Shown here: positions 27,488 to 35,165 of the stretch, piece by piece
Layout: each line of letters opens with the position of its first letter
How positions within the stretch are numbered: position 1 is the stretch's first letter
From: Phenylobacterium immobile (ATCC 35973)
Lineage (GTDB): Bacteria; Pseudomonadota; Alphaproteobacteria; Caulobacterales; Caulobacteraceae
Assembly: GCF_001375595.1 (NCBI RefSeq)
Contig: NZ_CVJQ01000001.1
Location: 2,321,001 to 2,385,000, forward strand
DNA length: 64,000 bases
Reading direction: 5' to 3'
Notes under the pieces: generated by a model
What the model saw: the letters and a program-made list of their open reading frames with translations, nothing else
Database searches by the model: none
Told to the model about the DNA's origin: nothing
Translations under genes and position numbers: made by a program

Positions 27488-28646
27488 GGCCAGCAAGCTC
27501 CGAAAGTTGTTGATCCGGCAGCACAACCTTCATGTGCGGGAATGGGATTTCGACACCCGCCCGGTCGAAGGCCAGCTTGATACGGCGATTGTATTCGCGC
27601 CCGACACTCCATTGCTGGATGGGCTGGGTCTTGATCCGGGCTTTCAGCACCACGCCGCTGTCGGCGAGATTATCGACGCCGACCACTTCGATCGGCTCGA
27701 GGATCTTGGCGGCAAAGGCCGGCTCGGCCTGCATCTCCTCGCCGACCCGCTTCATGATCCGAAGCGCGTCATCGATGTCCGAGCCGTACGAGACCTGCAG
27801 ATTGAAGACGTAATAGGAGAAGGTCTTGGTGAGGTTATGCACCACCTGCGCCTCGCTGTAGGGGAAGACGTGCAAGGTGCCGTCGAAATCGCGCAGCCGG
27901 ATCGTGCGCAGGGTCATCGCCTCGACAAGCCCACCGGACTCACCGACGCGTACGATATCGCCCACCGAGACGATGTCCTCGATGATCAGGAAGAGACCGG
28001 TGAGAAAGTCCTTCACCAGCGTCTGGGCGCCAAAGCCCAGCGCGATGCCGACGACCCCAGCCCCGGCCAGCAGCGGCCCGATCTTCACGCCCAGTTCGGA
28101 TAGCGCCATCAGCACGGCGACAATGACGATAGCAGTCTGCACGATGCCTTCGAGCAGTGGACCCAGCGTCTTCAGCTGAGCCTGGCGCCGGGCCTCAGAG
28201 GCGCCGGCCGCCACCCCGGCGAAGAGTCGGCCGATAAGAAAGCCCGCAATCTCGAAGGCGGCCGTGGCGACGACCAGCAGGACCACCAAACGCAGGGCAG
28301 CTGCGGCGAGCAGCTGCCCTGCCCCGCGCGAAAGCCAGGCTATGGGATCCGCCCCCCAGATCTGGCCGATCACCAAGATCGCGCCGACCGCGGCCAAGAA
28401 GCGGACCGCCCAGGCGGCGAGCCGCGCGACGCGCGTCGTGCGGACGGCGCGATCAGCTGTGTGCGGCCCTGGCAAACGCCGTACCGCCACGCGCATCGCG
28501 CGCCGTGCGATCCACACGAGGGCGAGCCCCAGGAGGGCGACCAAAACGCTGAGCGCGAGGTTCAGGAAGACTTGAGGCCAGCCCAATTGCGCAAAATGCG
28601 TCGTCGTGTCTTGCCAACCCGATAGCAGGCGTTCGCTTGCGGTCAC
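27477..28646 (-). CDS. MscS-family mechanosensitive channel
   Basis: 389 residues. N-terminal helices from residue 25 (VFLNLALSVLVALLGLALVW), further helices, then the pore/beta-domain signature GAGVVGIALGFGAQTLVKDF followed by IIEDIVSVGDIVRVGESGG and a C-terminal soluble domain ending KVVLPDQQLSELAGHAA. Third channel-type gene of the island. It is co-transcribed with and overlaps otsB, physically linking an osmolyte release valve to osmolyte synthesis. Confidence 0.92.
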   Translation of the reverse strand: MTASERLLSGWQDTTTHFAQLGWPQVFLNLALSVLVALLGLALVWIARRAMRVAVRRLPGPHTADRAVRTTRVARLAAWAVRFLAAVGAILVIGQIWGADPIAWLSRGAGQLLAAAALRLVVLLVVATAAFEIAGFLIGRLFAGVAAGASEARRQAQLKTLGPLLEGIVQTAIVIVAVLMALSELGVKIGPLLAGAGVVGIALGFGAQTLVKDFLTGLFLIIEDIVSVGDIVRVGESGGLVEAMTLRTIRLRDFDGTLHVFPYSEAQVVHNLTKTFSYYVFNLQVSYGSDIDDALRIMKRVGEEMQAEPAFAAKILEPIEVVGVDNLADSGVVLKARIKTQPIQQWSVGREYNRRIKLAFDRAGVEIPFPHMKVVLPDQQLSELAGHAA

Positions 28647-28665
28647 GGCTATCCTTTCATTTCAT

Positions 28666-29151
28666 TTACGCGCGCAGGATGACGCTGAGGTCTCCATTGC
28701 GCTCTAGGAACACGGCCTTCACCGCGCTCAGGTCCATCTGGCCCGCCTGTCGCAGAGCCTGGTCGAGATCGCCCTGCCCCACGCCGTGGCGGCGCATGGC
28801 CCGCCAGTCGATTTGGCCGTCGGCCACCAGCTGGGTCGGCCGCCCCTTGAGGAGGTCGCCCAGAGGCCACCATGTCGCGGCATAAGCGAGGAGCGCGTGG
28901 ACGCCAATGAGCACGGCCGTGGCGCAAAGAGTTGGGAAAAACGGGGCTCCACCCGTGATGGTGCGGCTCAGGTTCGAACCGATGATGATCGCCAGAAGGA
29001 TGTCGAGAGCGCCCCACTTGCCGAACACGCGCTCGCCGGCCAGACGCACGAACGCCAGGCCGATCAGGAAGATCAACAGGGCTCGCGCTGACATCTGCGA
29101 CCAGGTGATCGTCTCGCCGTGGCGGCCGATCAGGTCGTACAGAAGGTCCAT
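28666..29151 (-). CDS. DUF421 (YetF/YcaP-like) membrane protein
   Basis: 161 residues: three transmembrane helices in the first half (RALLIFLIGLAFVRLAGERV; ILLAIIIGSNLSRTITGG; ATAVLIGVHALLAYAATWW) and a C-terminal cytoplasmic DUF421 domain (GRPTQLVADGQIDWRAMRRH; GDLDQALRQAGQMDLSAVKA; LERNGDLSVIL). Family function is unknown; members are common in spore-germination and envelope-stress settings. Nineteen bases separate it from the MscS gene downstream in the same operon. Confidence 0.9.
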   Translation of the reverse strand: MDLLYDLIGRHGETITWSQMSARALLIFLIGLAFVRLAGERVFGKWGALDILLAIIIGSNLSRTITGGAPFFPTLCATAVLIGVHALLAYAATWWPLGDLLKGRPTQLVADGQIDWRAMRRHGVGQGDLDQALRQAGQMDLSAVKAVFLERNGDLSVILRA

Positions 29152-29162
29152 CCCCGGGCCAT

Positions 29163-29390
29163 CTAGGCAGCCAGGAGGCGGCGCCCCCTAGGATAGCGCT
29201 CAAGGCGCTGGATCGCGTCCCACGCCCGCTCGAGTTCATCGGCTGTCGGGAAGCTGTCGTTCGGGCTCATCAGCTTGCGCACGACGAGGCTCGCATGGCG
29301 CAACGCATCCCGCTCAATGTCGGTATGCACCGGCAGGTCGCAGCGCGTGGCGACGTGCAGGCCCACAGGGTTGGTTTGGTGAGTCTTCAT
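29163..29390 (-). CDS. Small hypothetical protein
   Basis: 75 residues (MKTHQTNPVGLHVATRCDLP at the N-terminus; a helical C-terminal half with DELERAWDAIQRLERYPRGR). Start overlaps the stop of the upstream receiver-like gene by one base (TGATG), which supports its being a real coupled gene. No family recognised. Confidence 0.65.
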   Translation of the reverse strand: MKTHQTNPVGLHVATRCDLPVHTDIERDALRHASLVVRKLMSPNDSFPTADELERAWDAIQRLERYPRGRRLLAA

Positions 29391-29761
29391 CAGGTGGCCC
29401 TCCCGTTTTCAGCATCCGGCTGCAAGGCGCGGCGGATATGGCTGAGCCGATCATCGTCGGCCGCCCAAACCGCATCGGGCGATGCGCCCATGACTTCCAC
29501 GCGTTCAAGAACCCAGGACCGGATACCCCAAGTCCGCATCAGGTCGTTCGCCAGTTCGGCTGCGTTGCGCCGGCCGTTCGGTGGGCTTGCGACCACGGCA
29601 ATGGTCGGCGCGGTCTGAGCGGCCATCAGAAGCGCCATCCGTGCATTGGGCGCTGGCCCGACAACACTGAATCCCCCGTGGTAGAGTTTATCGAGAATGT
29701 CCGCGGTGCTGTTTTCACAATCACAGACAAGTAGAATGGTGTCGTTTCTCGGTTCCGTCAT
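29390..29761 (-). CDS. Degenerate response-regulator receiver-like protein
   Basis: 123 residues. The fold pattern of a CheY-like receiver is visible: a first strand TILLVCDCENSTADILDKL, then GGFSVVGPAPNARMALLMAA, a third strand at TIAVVASPPNGRR and a later helix. In related receivers the third strand ends in the phospho-acceptor Asp; here the position reads Ala-Ser. The protein therefore appears to be a pseudo-receiver acting by protein contacts, if functional. First gene of the operon leading to otsB-otsA, with a palindromic operator 33 bases upstream. Confidence 0.6.
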   Translation of the reverse strand: MTEPRNDTILLVCDCENSTADILDKLYHGGFSVVGPAPNARMALLMAAQTAPTIAVVASPPNGRRNAAELANDLMRTWGIRSWVLERVEVMGASPDAVWAADDDRLSHIRRALQPDAENGRAT

Positions 29762-29793
29762 CCGGTCTCCTTGCTTTGTTTCTGGATGCCCTC

Positions 29794-29816
29794 ATTATAT
29801 CACAAGACGATATAAT
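29794..29816. promoter_or_regulatory. Operator-like palindrome S1
   Basis: ATTATATC (29794-29801) and GATATAAT (29809-29816) form a perfect 8-bp inverted repeat with a 7-base centre, directly upstream of the minus-strand operon starting at 29761. The same ATC-N7-GAT layout recurs at 33200, 35002 and 35736. Confidence 0.65.
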
Positions 29817-29868
29817 TTGCGACCTGTCAGGCTTGACAATTCCGTGAGCGGACGCGCGGCCGGTGTGC

Positions 29869-31164
29869 TCAGAAGGGGAAGAAGAAGGGAATGATCGCCA
29901 CGCCGACCAGCCAAGTGAGGAGATTCAAGGGAACCCCGATCCGGACGAAATCCAGGTAGCTGTAGCGTCCCATCTGGTAGACGAGGACGTTGGTCTGATA
30001 GCCAAACGGCGTGGCGAAGGCAGCGCTCGCGGCCATCATGATGCCCACGAGAAACGGCCGGGGATTGACGCCGAGGCTCTCCGCCAAAGCAACCGCGACC
30101 GGCGTGAGAAGGACGGCGACCGCCGCATTCGACAGGATCTCGGTCAGAAATAGGGTCGCCCCATAAAGCAGCGCCAAGGCCATCCAGGGACCAAGCGCCG
30201 TGACCCAGCCGACCAGAGCATTGGTCGCAAGCGCCGCAAGGCCGGTCACCTCCAGGGAGAGGCCCACCACCACCATCCCCGCGATGAGGAGAAGGATTTC
30301 GGGGCGAAGGCCCTTGTAGGCATCCTCGGCGCTGATCACGCGGAGCACCACCAGGAGGACAGCCCCTGAAAACGCTGACGCCGCGATGGGGGCGACGCCC
30401 AGGGCCGCAACCGTCACGACGCCTACGAACACCACCAATGAGGCCACCGCCTCGAACGGGCGGAAAGGACGGTCGAGAGGAAAGACGCTCGGATCGTCGC
30501 CTGCGGCGCTTTCAGCCTTCTCTGGCAACGCCACCTCGCCACTCCGGCTTGGGCTATGTCCCAGCAGTCGGCCGCCGAACAGAAAAAGGTAGAGGCCGCC
30601 GGCTAGCCCGACAACCAGTCCGACAGGTGTGATCTCGAACATCGAGAACACCGGCTGGCCGGCGTTGCGCGCCATGTCGTTGACCAGCAGATTGGTCGAG
30701 GTGCCGATCAAGGTGCACGCGCCGCCCAGGATGGTCACATAGGAGAGCGGGATCAGGAATCGCTTCGGCGACAGGTTTAGTGACTCGGCGACGTCCTTCA
30801 CGACTGGGGCGGCCAGCACCACGATCGGTGTGTTGTTGAGGAAGGCCGACGCCGCCCCCGACACAGCGATAACAATCCAAAGGCCCAGAGCGCCGAGCCT
30901 TGCACAAAGGCGTGTGGCCCCACGGATGATCAACCCAAGGAGGCCCGACAGTTCCATGGCGTAGGCGATGACGAAAAGAGAGGCCAAGGCGATGATCGCT
31001 GGGCTGGCGAACGCGCCCTGGACTTCCACCGGCCGGATCGTGCGCGTGCCCAACAGAACCGCAGCACCGGCCAATGCCACGACATCAGACCGCACCTTGC
31101 CCCAGATCAAGGCCGCCACGACCGACAGCAGAACCGCCAAAGTCACGAGTTGAGGAGACGTCAT
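29869..31164 (-). CDS. SLC13/ArsB-NhaD superfamily permease
   Basis: 431-residue membrane transporter with about eleven helices. Start ATG 31164 (MTSPQLVTLAVLLSVVAAL) has GAAGGA upstream. Family features: AFLNNTPIVVLAAPVVKDVA (re-entrant loop of the first half), YVTILGGACTLIGTSTNLLV with the substrate-binding NT motif, and the mirrored second half FLTEILSNAAVAVLLTPVAV with PFGYQTNVLVYQMG. It lacks the TrkA-C domains often inserted in this family. Likely substrate a small anion (sulfate, dicarboxylate or similar) or Na+/H+; unresolved. Confidence 0.9.
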   Translation of the reverse strand: MTSPQLVTLAVLLSVVAALIWGKVRSDVVALAGAAVLLGTRTIRPVEVQGAFASPAIIALASLFVIAYAMELSGLLGLIIRGATRLCARLGALGLWIVIAVSGAASAFLNNTPIVVLAAPVVKDVAESLNLSPKRFLIPLSYVTILGGACTLIGTSTNLLVNDMARNAGQPVFSMFEITPVGLVVGLAGGLYLFLFGGRLLGHSPSRSGEVALPEKAESAAGDDPSVFPLDRPFRPFEAVASLVVFVGVVTVAALGVAPIAASAFSGAVLLVVLRVISAEDAYKGLRPEILLLIAGMVVVGLSLEVTGLAALATNALVGWVTALGPWMALALLYGATLFLTEILSNAAVAVLLTPVAVALAESLGVNPRPFLVGIMMAASAAFATPFGYQTNVLVYQMGRYSYLDFVRIGVPLNLLTWLVGVAIIPFFFPF

Positions 31165-31258
31165 CGGTCCTTCTTTAGCGGCGATTGCTGGACCGAGCGC
31201 CGCAAAAAATGGTCCGCGCGGGTCGAAACCCATGCCATCCATCTGTTAGGGTTGGGGC

Positions 31259-32131
31259 ATGCCGAACAACAAGCCGAGGTTCATCGACCGCAAGCGAACA
31301 CTGATCGCGCCCGTCGTTCTGGGCGGTCTGGTCCTCATCCTTCTCGCTGCGGCCCTGCTTTGGAAGAGTCGTACGCCGACCCCCGTAGCAGCGCCTGAGC
31401 CTCCTGCGGCCGCGCCGGCGGCAAAGGTCGCGCCGACGGCCATTCCGCTGCCTCCCCCGCCGCTTGGCCGGCGCGACATCGTGGATGCCGCTCGCCTAGC
31501 CGCTGCAGCTTATGCCGCCCGCGCACCCAGTGATCCGAAGGCGAACACGGATCTGATCGGTCAACGCTTTGCACTGCGCATCCCGTTCGGCTGCGACGGG
31601 CCGCAGGTTAGCGCAGGCTCCTCACAGGCCTATTTCGAATTCGATCCGCTGAAAGGCACCAGCAAGCTGGTGGCGCGTCCGAGTGACTGGACGGCCCTTC
31701 CGGCCATTCCGCAAGCGACGGGCGAGAAGATGGTTGAAGATGTCGAGGGGTTCTGGCTTCCGCGCCCCTGGAGCTTTGCCGAGGTCTGCCCGCCACGACA
31801 CGACGCCCCGGCGCCGGCGGCGCCAACGCCGGTCGCGGCGCAATCGGTCGGCCTGGCGAGGGTCTTCGAGAAAGGCGGCTCGCGTCTACTGCGGCGCGAC
31901 GGTCGCGCTTATGAATTTGTCCGCAAGGCGCCGGCAGACAAAGCGCCGATGGCGACCACCACCTATCGCTTGGTGCTGGAAGGACGCGTCGTCGGCTTCA
32001 GTGATGGCCAAGCGATCCGCTGCTGGAGCGAAACCGCCGAGCATCGCCCGACGTGTCTCTTCGGTGTCGAATTCGATCGCGTCGCGTTCGAAGACGCTTC
32101 GGGGCAACTATTGTCGGAGTGGCGCGACTAG
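31259..32131 (+). CDS. Membrane-anchored protein of unknown function
   Basis: 290 residues. A short basic N-terminus is followed by one helix (IAPVVLGGLVLILLAAALLW), then a Pro/Ala-rich linker and a periplasmic domain with three or four cysteines (PFGCDGPQVSAG, AEVCPPRHDAP, IRCWSE, PTCLFGVEF), which may pair as disulfides. No family recognised. Divergent from the SLC13 gene and 27 bases ahead of an MscS gene on the same strand, so probably co-transcribed with it. Confidence 0.7.
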   Translation: MPNNKPRFIDRKRTLIAPVVLGGLVLILLAAALLWKSRTPTPVAAPEPPAAAPAAKVAPTAIPLPPPPLGRRDIVDAARLAAAAYAARAPSDPKANTDLIGQRFALRIPFGCDGPQVSAGSSQAYFEFDPLKGTSKLVARPSDWTALPAIPQATGEKMVEDVEGFWLPRPWSFAEVCPPRHDAPAPAAPTPVAAQSVGLARVFEKGGSRLLRRDGRAYEFVRKAPADKAPMATTTYRLVLEGRVVGFSDGQAIRCWSETAEHRPTCLFGVEFDRVAFEDASGQLLSEWRD

Positions 32132-32158
32132 CGTCTCCACAAACCTCCAAGGCTAGCC

Positions 32159-33172
32159 ATGACCCATACCTACGACGCCCTTTGGACGTGGCTCCGGACT
32201 GGCGCATGGATTGAAGGCGCGACCCGGCTTCTCCTTGCGGTGGGCATTGTGGTCGCCGCCGCCATCGTGGCGCGGCTGGTCGTCAGACTGCTCCGCCGCC
32301 TGCGCGACCGTTCCCGCATTGGCCGGCCGCTGATCTACATCGTCGAGAAGCTGGCGGGTTACGCGCTGGTGATCATCGGCGTCTTCATCGGCCTTTCCAC
32401 GCTCGGCATCAATCTTACCTCGCTGGCCGTGTTCGCGGGCGCCGTTGGCGTTGGCGTCGGCCTGGGACTCCAAGGGGTTGTCCGCGAGTTCGTGTCCGGC
32501 CTGGTCGCCATCTTCGATCCCTTCGTCAACGTCGGCGACTTCATCGAGCTTGAAAACGGAATCCGCGGCGAGGTCACCGAGGTCGGCCCCCGTGCGACCC
32601 GCATCAAGACAAACGACGGTTTGAACGTAATCCTTCCCAACTCGAAGCTTATCGAGACTCAGGTCGTGAACTGGACCCTGAAGGATGGGACGCGCCGGAT
32701 CCATGTGCCGTTCTCGGTGGCCTACGGCGTGGACAAGGTCCGGGTGCGCGACGTCGTTCTGGACGCCGCCAGGGCCGTCGCCTTCACACTGCCAGACACT
32801 GACTCCCGCAAGACGCAGGTCTGGCTGACCGGCTTTGGGGACTCGTCGCTGAACTTCGAACTGGTGGTGTGGCCCACAGTGGACGCTGTGCGGCGGCCGT
32901 CGGCGATGCACGCGGCTTACACCTGGGCCATAGAGGATGCGCTGCGCGGCGCAGCCATCGAAATCCCGTTCCCGCAACTCGATCTCCGGGTCCGGAGTCT
33001 CTTTGGGCGTGAGGAGGATGCTGGATTGCGGGCGCTGGGCCTACAGCGCGGCGAACCGCACGTTCCCGCGACGCCGGCTCCGGGTCACCCGAGCCCGAAT
33101 GACGCCGCTGACGCCCTCATCGCCGATGCTGAAGAAGCGGCGCGCCTGAAGAAGGCTGCCGAGGGGGCCTGA
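32159..33172 (+). CDS. MscS-family mechanosensitive channel
   Basis: 337 residues with three N-terminal helices (LLLAVGIVVAAAIVARLVVR; GYALVIIGVFIGLSTLGINL), the pore segment GAVGVGVGLGLQGVVREFVS, then FVNVGDFIELENGIRGEVTE and TNDGLNVILPNSKLIETQVV. The C-terminal domain ends in a charged tail. Third MscS paralogue of the island; the three differ enough in length and N-terminus to be separate families rather than recent duplicates. Confidence 0.93.
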   Translation: MTHTYDALWTWLRTGAWIEGATRLLLAVGIVVAAAIVARLVVRLLRRLRDRSRIGRPLIYIVEKLAGYALVIIGVFIGLSTLGINLTSLAVFAGAVGVGVGLGLQGVVREFVSGLVAIFDPFVNVGDFIELENGIRGEVTEVGPRATRIKTNDGLNVILPNSKLIETQVVNWTLKDGTRRIHVPFSVAYGVDKVRVRDVVLDAARAVAFTLPDTDSRKTQVWLTGFGDSSLNFELVVWPTVDAVRRPSAMHAAYTWAIEDALRGAAIEIPFPQLDLRVRSLFGREEDAGLRALGLQRGEPHVPATPAPGHPSPNDAADALIADAEEAARLKKAAEGA

Positions 33173-33199
33173 ACTGCCTAAAGCTACGCTCTCAAAAAT

Positions 33200-33222
33200 G
33201 TTACATCGTGGCGCGATACATT
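33200..33222. promoter_or_regulatory. Operator-like palindrome S4
   Basis: GTTACATC (33200-33207), seven bases, GATACATT (33215-33222): the same ATC-N7-GAT architecture as S1-S3, with less perfect arms. It lies about 175 bases upstream of the TonB-like gene and after the MscS stop. Confidence 0.5.
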
Positions 33223-33290
33223 TCGGAAATTTCAGTTATAATTCCTTCAATTCACAATCCAGGAGAACGATTTCAGGAAAGGGAAAGATC

Positions 33291-33401
33291 ATGGAGGCGT
33301 TGTGGACCCGTATTAACTCTCCGCCGCATCTGATGCGATGCGTGAGATTTGAGATCCACGGGCGTGCCACCTTCGGCACCCCCTTGCGGAGGTCAGTGTG
33401 A
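33291..33401 (+). CDS. Possible 36-residue leader ORF ahead of tonB-like gene
   Basis: ATG 33291 is preceded by GGAAAGGGAAAG and opens a 36-codon frame (MEALWTRINSPPHLMRCV...) whose TGA overlaps the GTG start of the TonB-like gene (GTGTGA). The arrangement would allow translational coupling. The peptide has no recognisable family, and the frame could be chance; a small hairpin (GTGCC/GGCAC, 33363-33378) lies within it. Confidence 0.3.
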   Translation: MEALWTRINSPPHLMRCVRFEIHGRATFGTPLRRSV

Positions 33402-34129
33402 ATGCGCTCTTCTCTGCGAACACCACACTCGTACATTCGCCATTCGACGCGCCGAAGCCGGTGGTGCGCCCTCGCTCAGCGATCGTTACGGCCTTGGCCG
33501 TCGCTGCGGCCTTTCACCTTGGCATAGGCGCCTACCTCTGGAAGGCGCGCTTCGAGCCGCAATACCGCGACTACATTGATGAGGTTACGGACGTCGTGCT
33601 GATTAAGCCCGCGCCGCCGCCCCCGCCGCCAGCGGTCGAGCCGCCTGAGCCGCCGCCTCCGAAAAGACTCCCGCAGGTTCAGCCTCGCCCGCCGAAGGCG
33701 CTCGTGCCCGCGACCATTCCGCCGCTGCCCATCCCGCCCGCACCAAGGCGGATCGAAGTGAAGGCTCCGCCGGTCCTGGCGCTGCCGCCTGTTCCGAAGC
33801 CCGCCACGCTGCCCATTCCGCGACCGCCGCCGGTGATCGCCAGTCCCGACTGGTTGCGACGTCCCACAGGCGCCGAGATCGCCCGCTACTACCCTGATCG
33901 CGCAGCGCGCCGAGACATTTCCGGGCGCGCGGTCATCGCATGCCGCGTGACCCGCGAGGGCGGATTGGACGGATGCACGGTCGACGCAGAAGCGCCAGCT
34001 GGCGAAGGCTTTGGGGCTGCCGCGCTCAAGATGAGCCGCCACTTCAAGATGCGGCCAATGACCAGCGACGGTGAGCCCGTCGCCGGAGGCCGGATCCGCA
34101 TCCCGATCAGGTTCGCCCTGCCCGATTAG
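33398..34129 (+). CDS. TonB-family energy-transducing protein
   Basis: 243 residues starting at GTG 33398 with GGAGG seven bases ahead. An N-terminal transmembrane anchor (AIVTALAVAAAFHLGIGAYL), a long periplasmic Pro-rich spacer (PPPPPAVEPPEPPPPKRLP) and a C-terminal TonB domain (ISGRAVIACRVTREGGLDGC ... MSRHFKMRPMTSDGEPV). No ExbB, ExbD or TonB-dependent receptor gene is near. It would either use the chromosomal ExbBD or serve as a generic envelope-spanning protein. Confidence 0.85.
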   Translation: MNALFSANTTLVHSPFDAPKPVVRPRSAIVTALAVAAAFHLGIGAYLWKARFEPQYRDYIDEVTDVVLIKPAPPPPPPAVEPPEPPPPKRLPQVQPRPPKALVPATIPPLPIPPAPRRIEVKAPPVLALPPVPKPATLPIPRPPPVIASPDWLRRPTGAEIARYYPDRAARRDISGRAVIACRVTREGGLDGCTVDAEAPAGEGFGAAALKMSRHFKMRPMTSDGEPVAGGRIRIPIRFALPD

Positions 34130-34158
34130 GCCTCGCCGCAAAAACGAAGGAGAACGCC

Positions 34159-34608
34159 ATCCACGACAACGTCATAAACGCCAAGCCGATCGCGAGCCGC
34201 CTAGGGGGAGCACCAGTTTATGGACTTGAGCGTCGCCGGCTTGGAAATTTGGTCGACATCGCGATCAACGAGCCGAGCCTGACGCCAGCGTACCTCATCG
34301 TCACCTTTGGCGGCTGGTGGGGTATCCCCCGTGAGTATCGCGCGGTCCCCTGGGCCCTCCTCGAAAGCGACGAAGTCGGGGAGCTCTACCTTCCCATGTC
34401 ACGTGATGAGCTGAAGATCGGTCCTCCGCTGGAACGGCCCGATCTCAAGCACTGGACCGATGAGGGAGTGCGCGAGGAGATCCATCGCTACTACGCCAGC
34501 TTCGGGTCCACGAAGACCGGACCACCTCCGGACCCATTGGTGGAATCTGCACATCCAACCGCAAAGGAGATCGCAACGCATGAAACGACTGAAACCAAAC
34601 TCCAATGA
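34159..34608 (+). CDS. PRC-barrel domain protein with apparent non-canonical start
   Basis: The PRC-barrel pattern begins well upstream of any ATG/GTG: in frame from 34159 the product reads DNVINAKPIASRLGGAPVY, then RRLGNLVDIAINEPSLTP and YLIVTFGGWWGIPREYRAVP. The only well-placed initiator is ATC at 34159, six bases after AAGGAG (34148-34153). TTG 34249 would remove the first strands. So either ATC is used, or the original ATG has mutated. 149 residues. The downstream PRC-barrel gene starts inside its end (34580). Confidence 0.7.
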   Translation: MHDNVINAKPIASRLGGAPVYGLERRRLGNLVDIAINEPSLTPAYLIVTFGGWWGIPREYRAVPWALLESDEVGELYLPMSRDELKIGPPLERPDLKHWTDEGVREEIHRYYASFGSTKTGPPPDPLVESAHPTAKEIATHETTETKLQ

Positions 34609-34972
34609 CGACCGGACTCGCACGAAGCAAGGAACGTCTCGCCGCATGCTCTCGGCGAACGGAATGACCGGCGCCGGCCTCTACAACCGCCAGCGCGAGA
34701 AGGTCGGCACGATCGAGGACGTCGCCTTCGACCAGCTGAGCGGCCGCGTGGCCTACGTGGTCATGTCTCATGGCGGCTTCCTGGGCTTTGGCCAAGCGCT
34801 GAACACCCTGCCCTGGGAACTGATCGCCTACGATGCGAGCCGGCAGACCTACGTCATCCCTGATGAGTGGCGAGATCAGTCCGAGCCTCTGCAGGTCGAG
34901 GGCATGGCGAACTGGCCCCTGACCCCGCGTCCCGTGGGGCCCGGAGTTCCGGCACCCTACGGCTTTTACTGA
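34580..34972 (+). CDS. PRC-barrel domain protein
   Basis: 130 residues from ATG 34580, with AAAGGAG 10 bases ahead. Features: LSANGMTGAGLYNRQREKVG, TIEDVAFDQLSGRVAYVVMS, HGGFLGFGQALNTLPWELIA and a tail PVGPGVPAPYGFY comparable to the 19084-19482 protein. It overlaps the preceding PRC-barrel gene by 29 bases in another frame. Three PRC-barrel proteins in one island suggests a related set of cytoplasmic stress proteins of unknown biochemical role. Confidence 0.87.
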   Translation: MKRLKPNSNDDRTRTKQGTSRRMLSANGMTGAGLYNRQREKVGTIEDVAFDQLSGRVAYVVMSHGGFLGFGQALNTLPWELIAYDASRQTYVIPDEWRDQSEPLQVEGMANWPLTPRPVGPGVPAPYGFY

Positions 34973-35001
34973 CCAAGAGAAGCCAGCGCTTACGCCGCGA
35001 C

Positions 35002-35024
35002 AATACATCGTCTAAAGATATAAG
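35002..35024. promoter_or_regulatory. Operator-like palindrome S3
   Basis: AATACATC (35002-35009), seven bases, GATATAAG (35017-35024). It matches S1 at 13 of 16 arm positions. It lies between the convergent PRC-barrel and MarR genes, an odd place for a promoter operator; I found no supportable gene starting just beyond it. Confidence 0.5.
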
Positions 35025-35165
35025 GCGCGGGCGCGGTTCGCCGGCGGATCACGCGACCAACCTGCCAAGCGCCTTAAGGCGAACCAGAAGCAGGCGGCGC
35101 ACGTCCGAGCGCGATGGGGCGGGCCGGCTGGCGCGTGGATGCGCGACGGCCGGTTCCCCGACCAC

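Noticed and set aside
35025-35165. Possible gene following palindrome S3
   Set aside because: The open frames are Arg/Gly-rich, lack a start with a ribosome-binding site and run into the antisense of the MarR gene.
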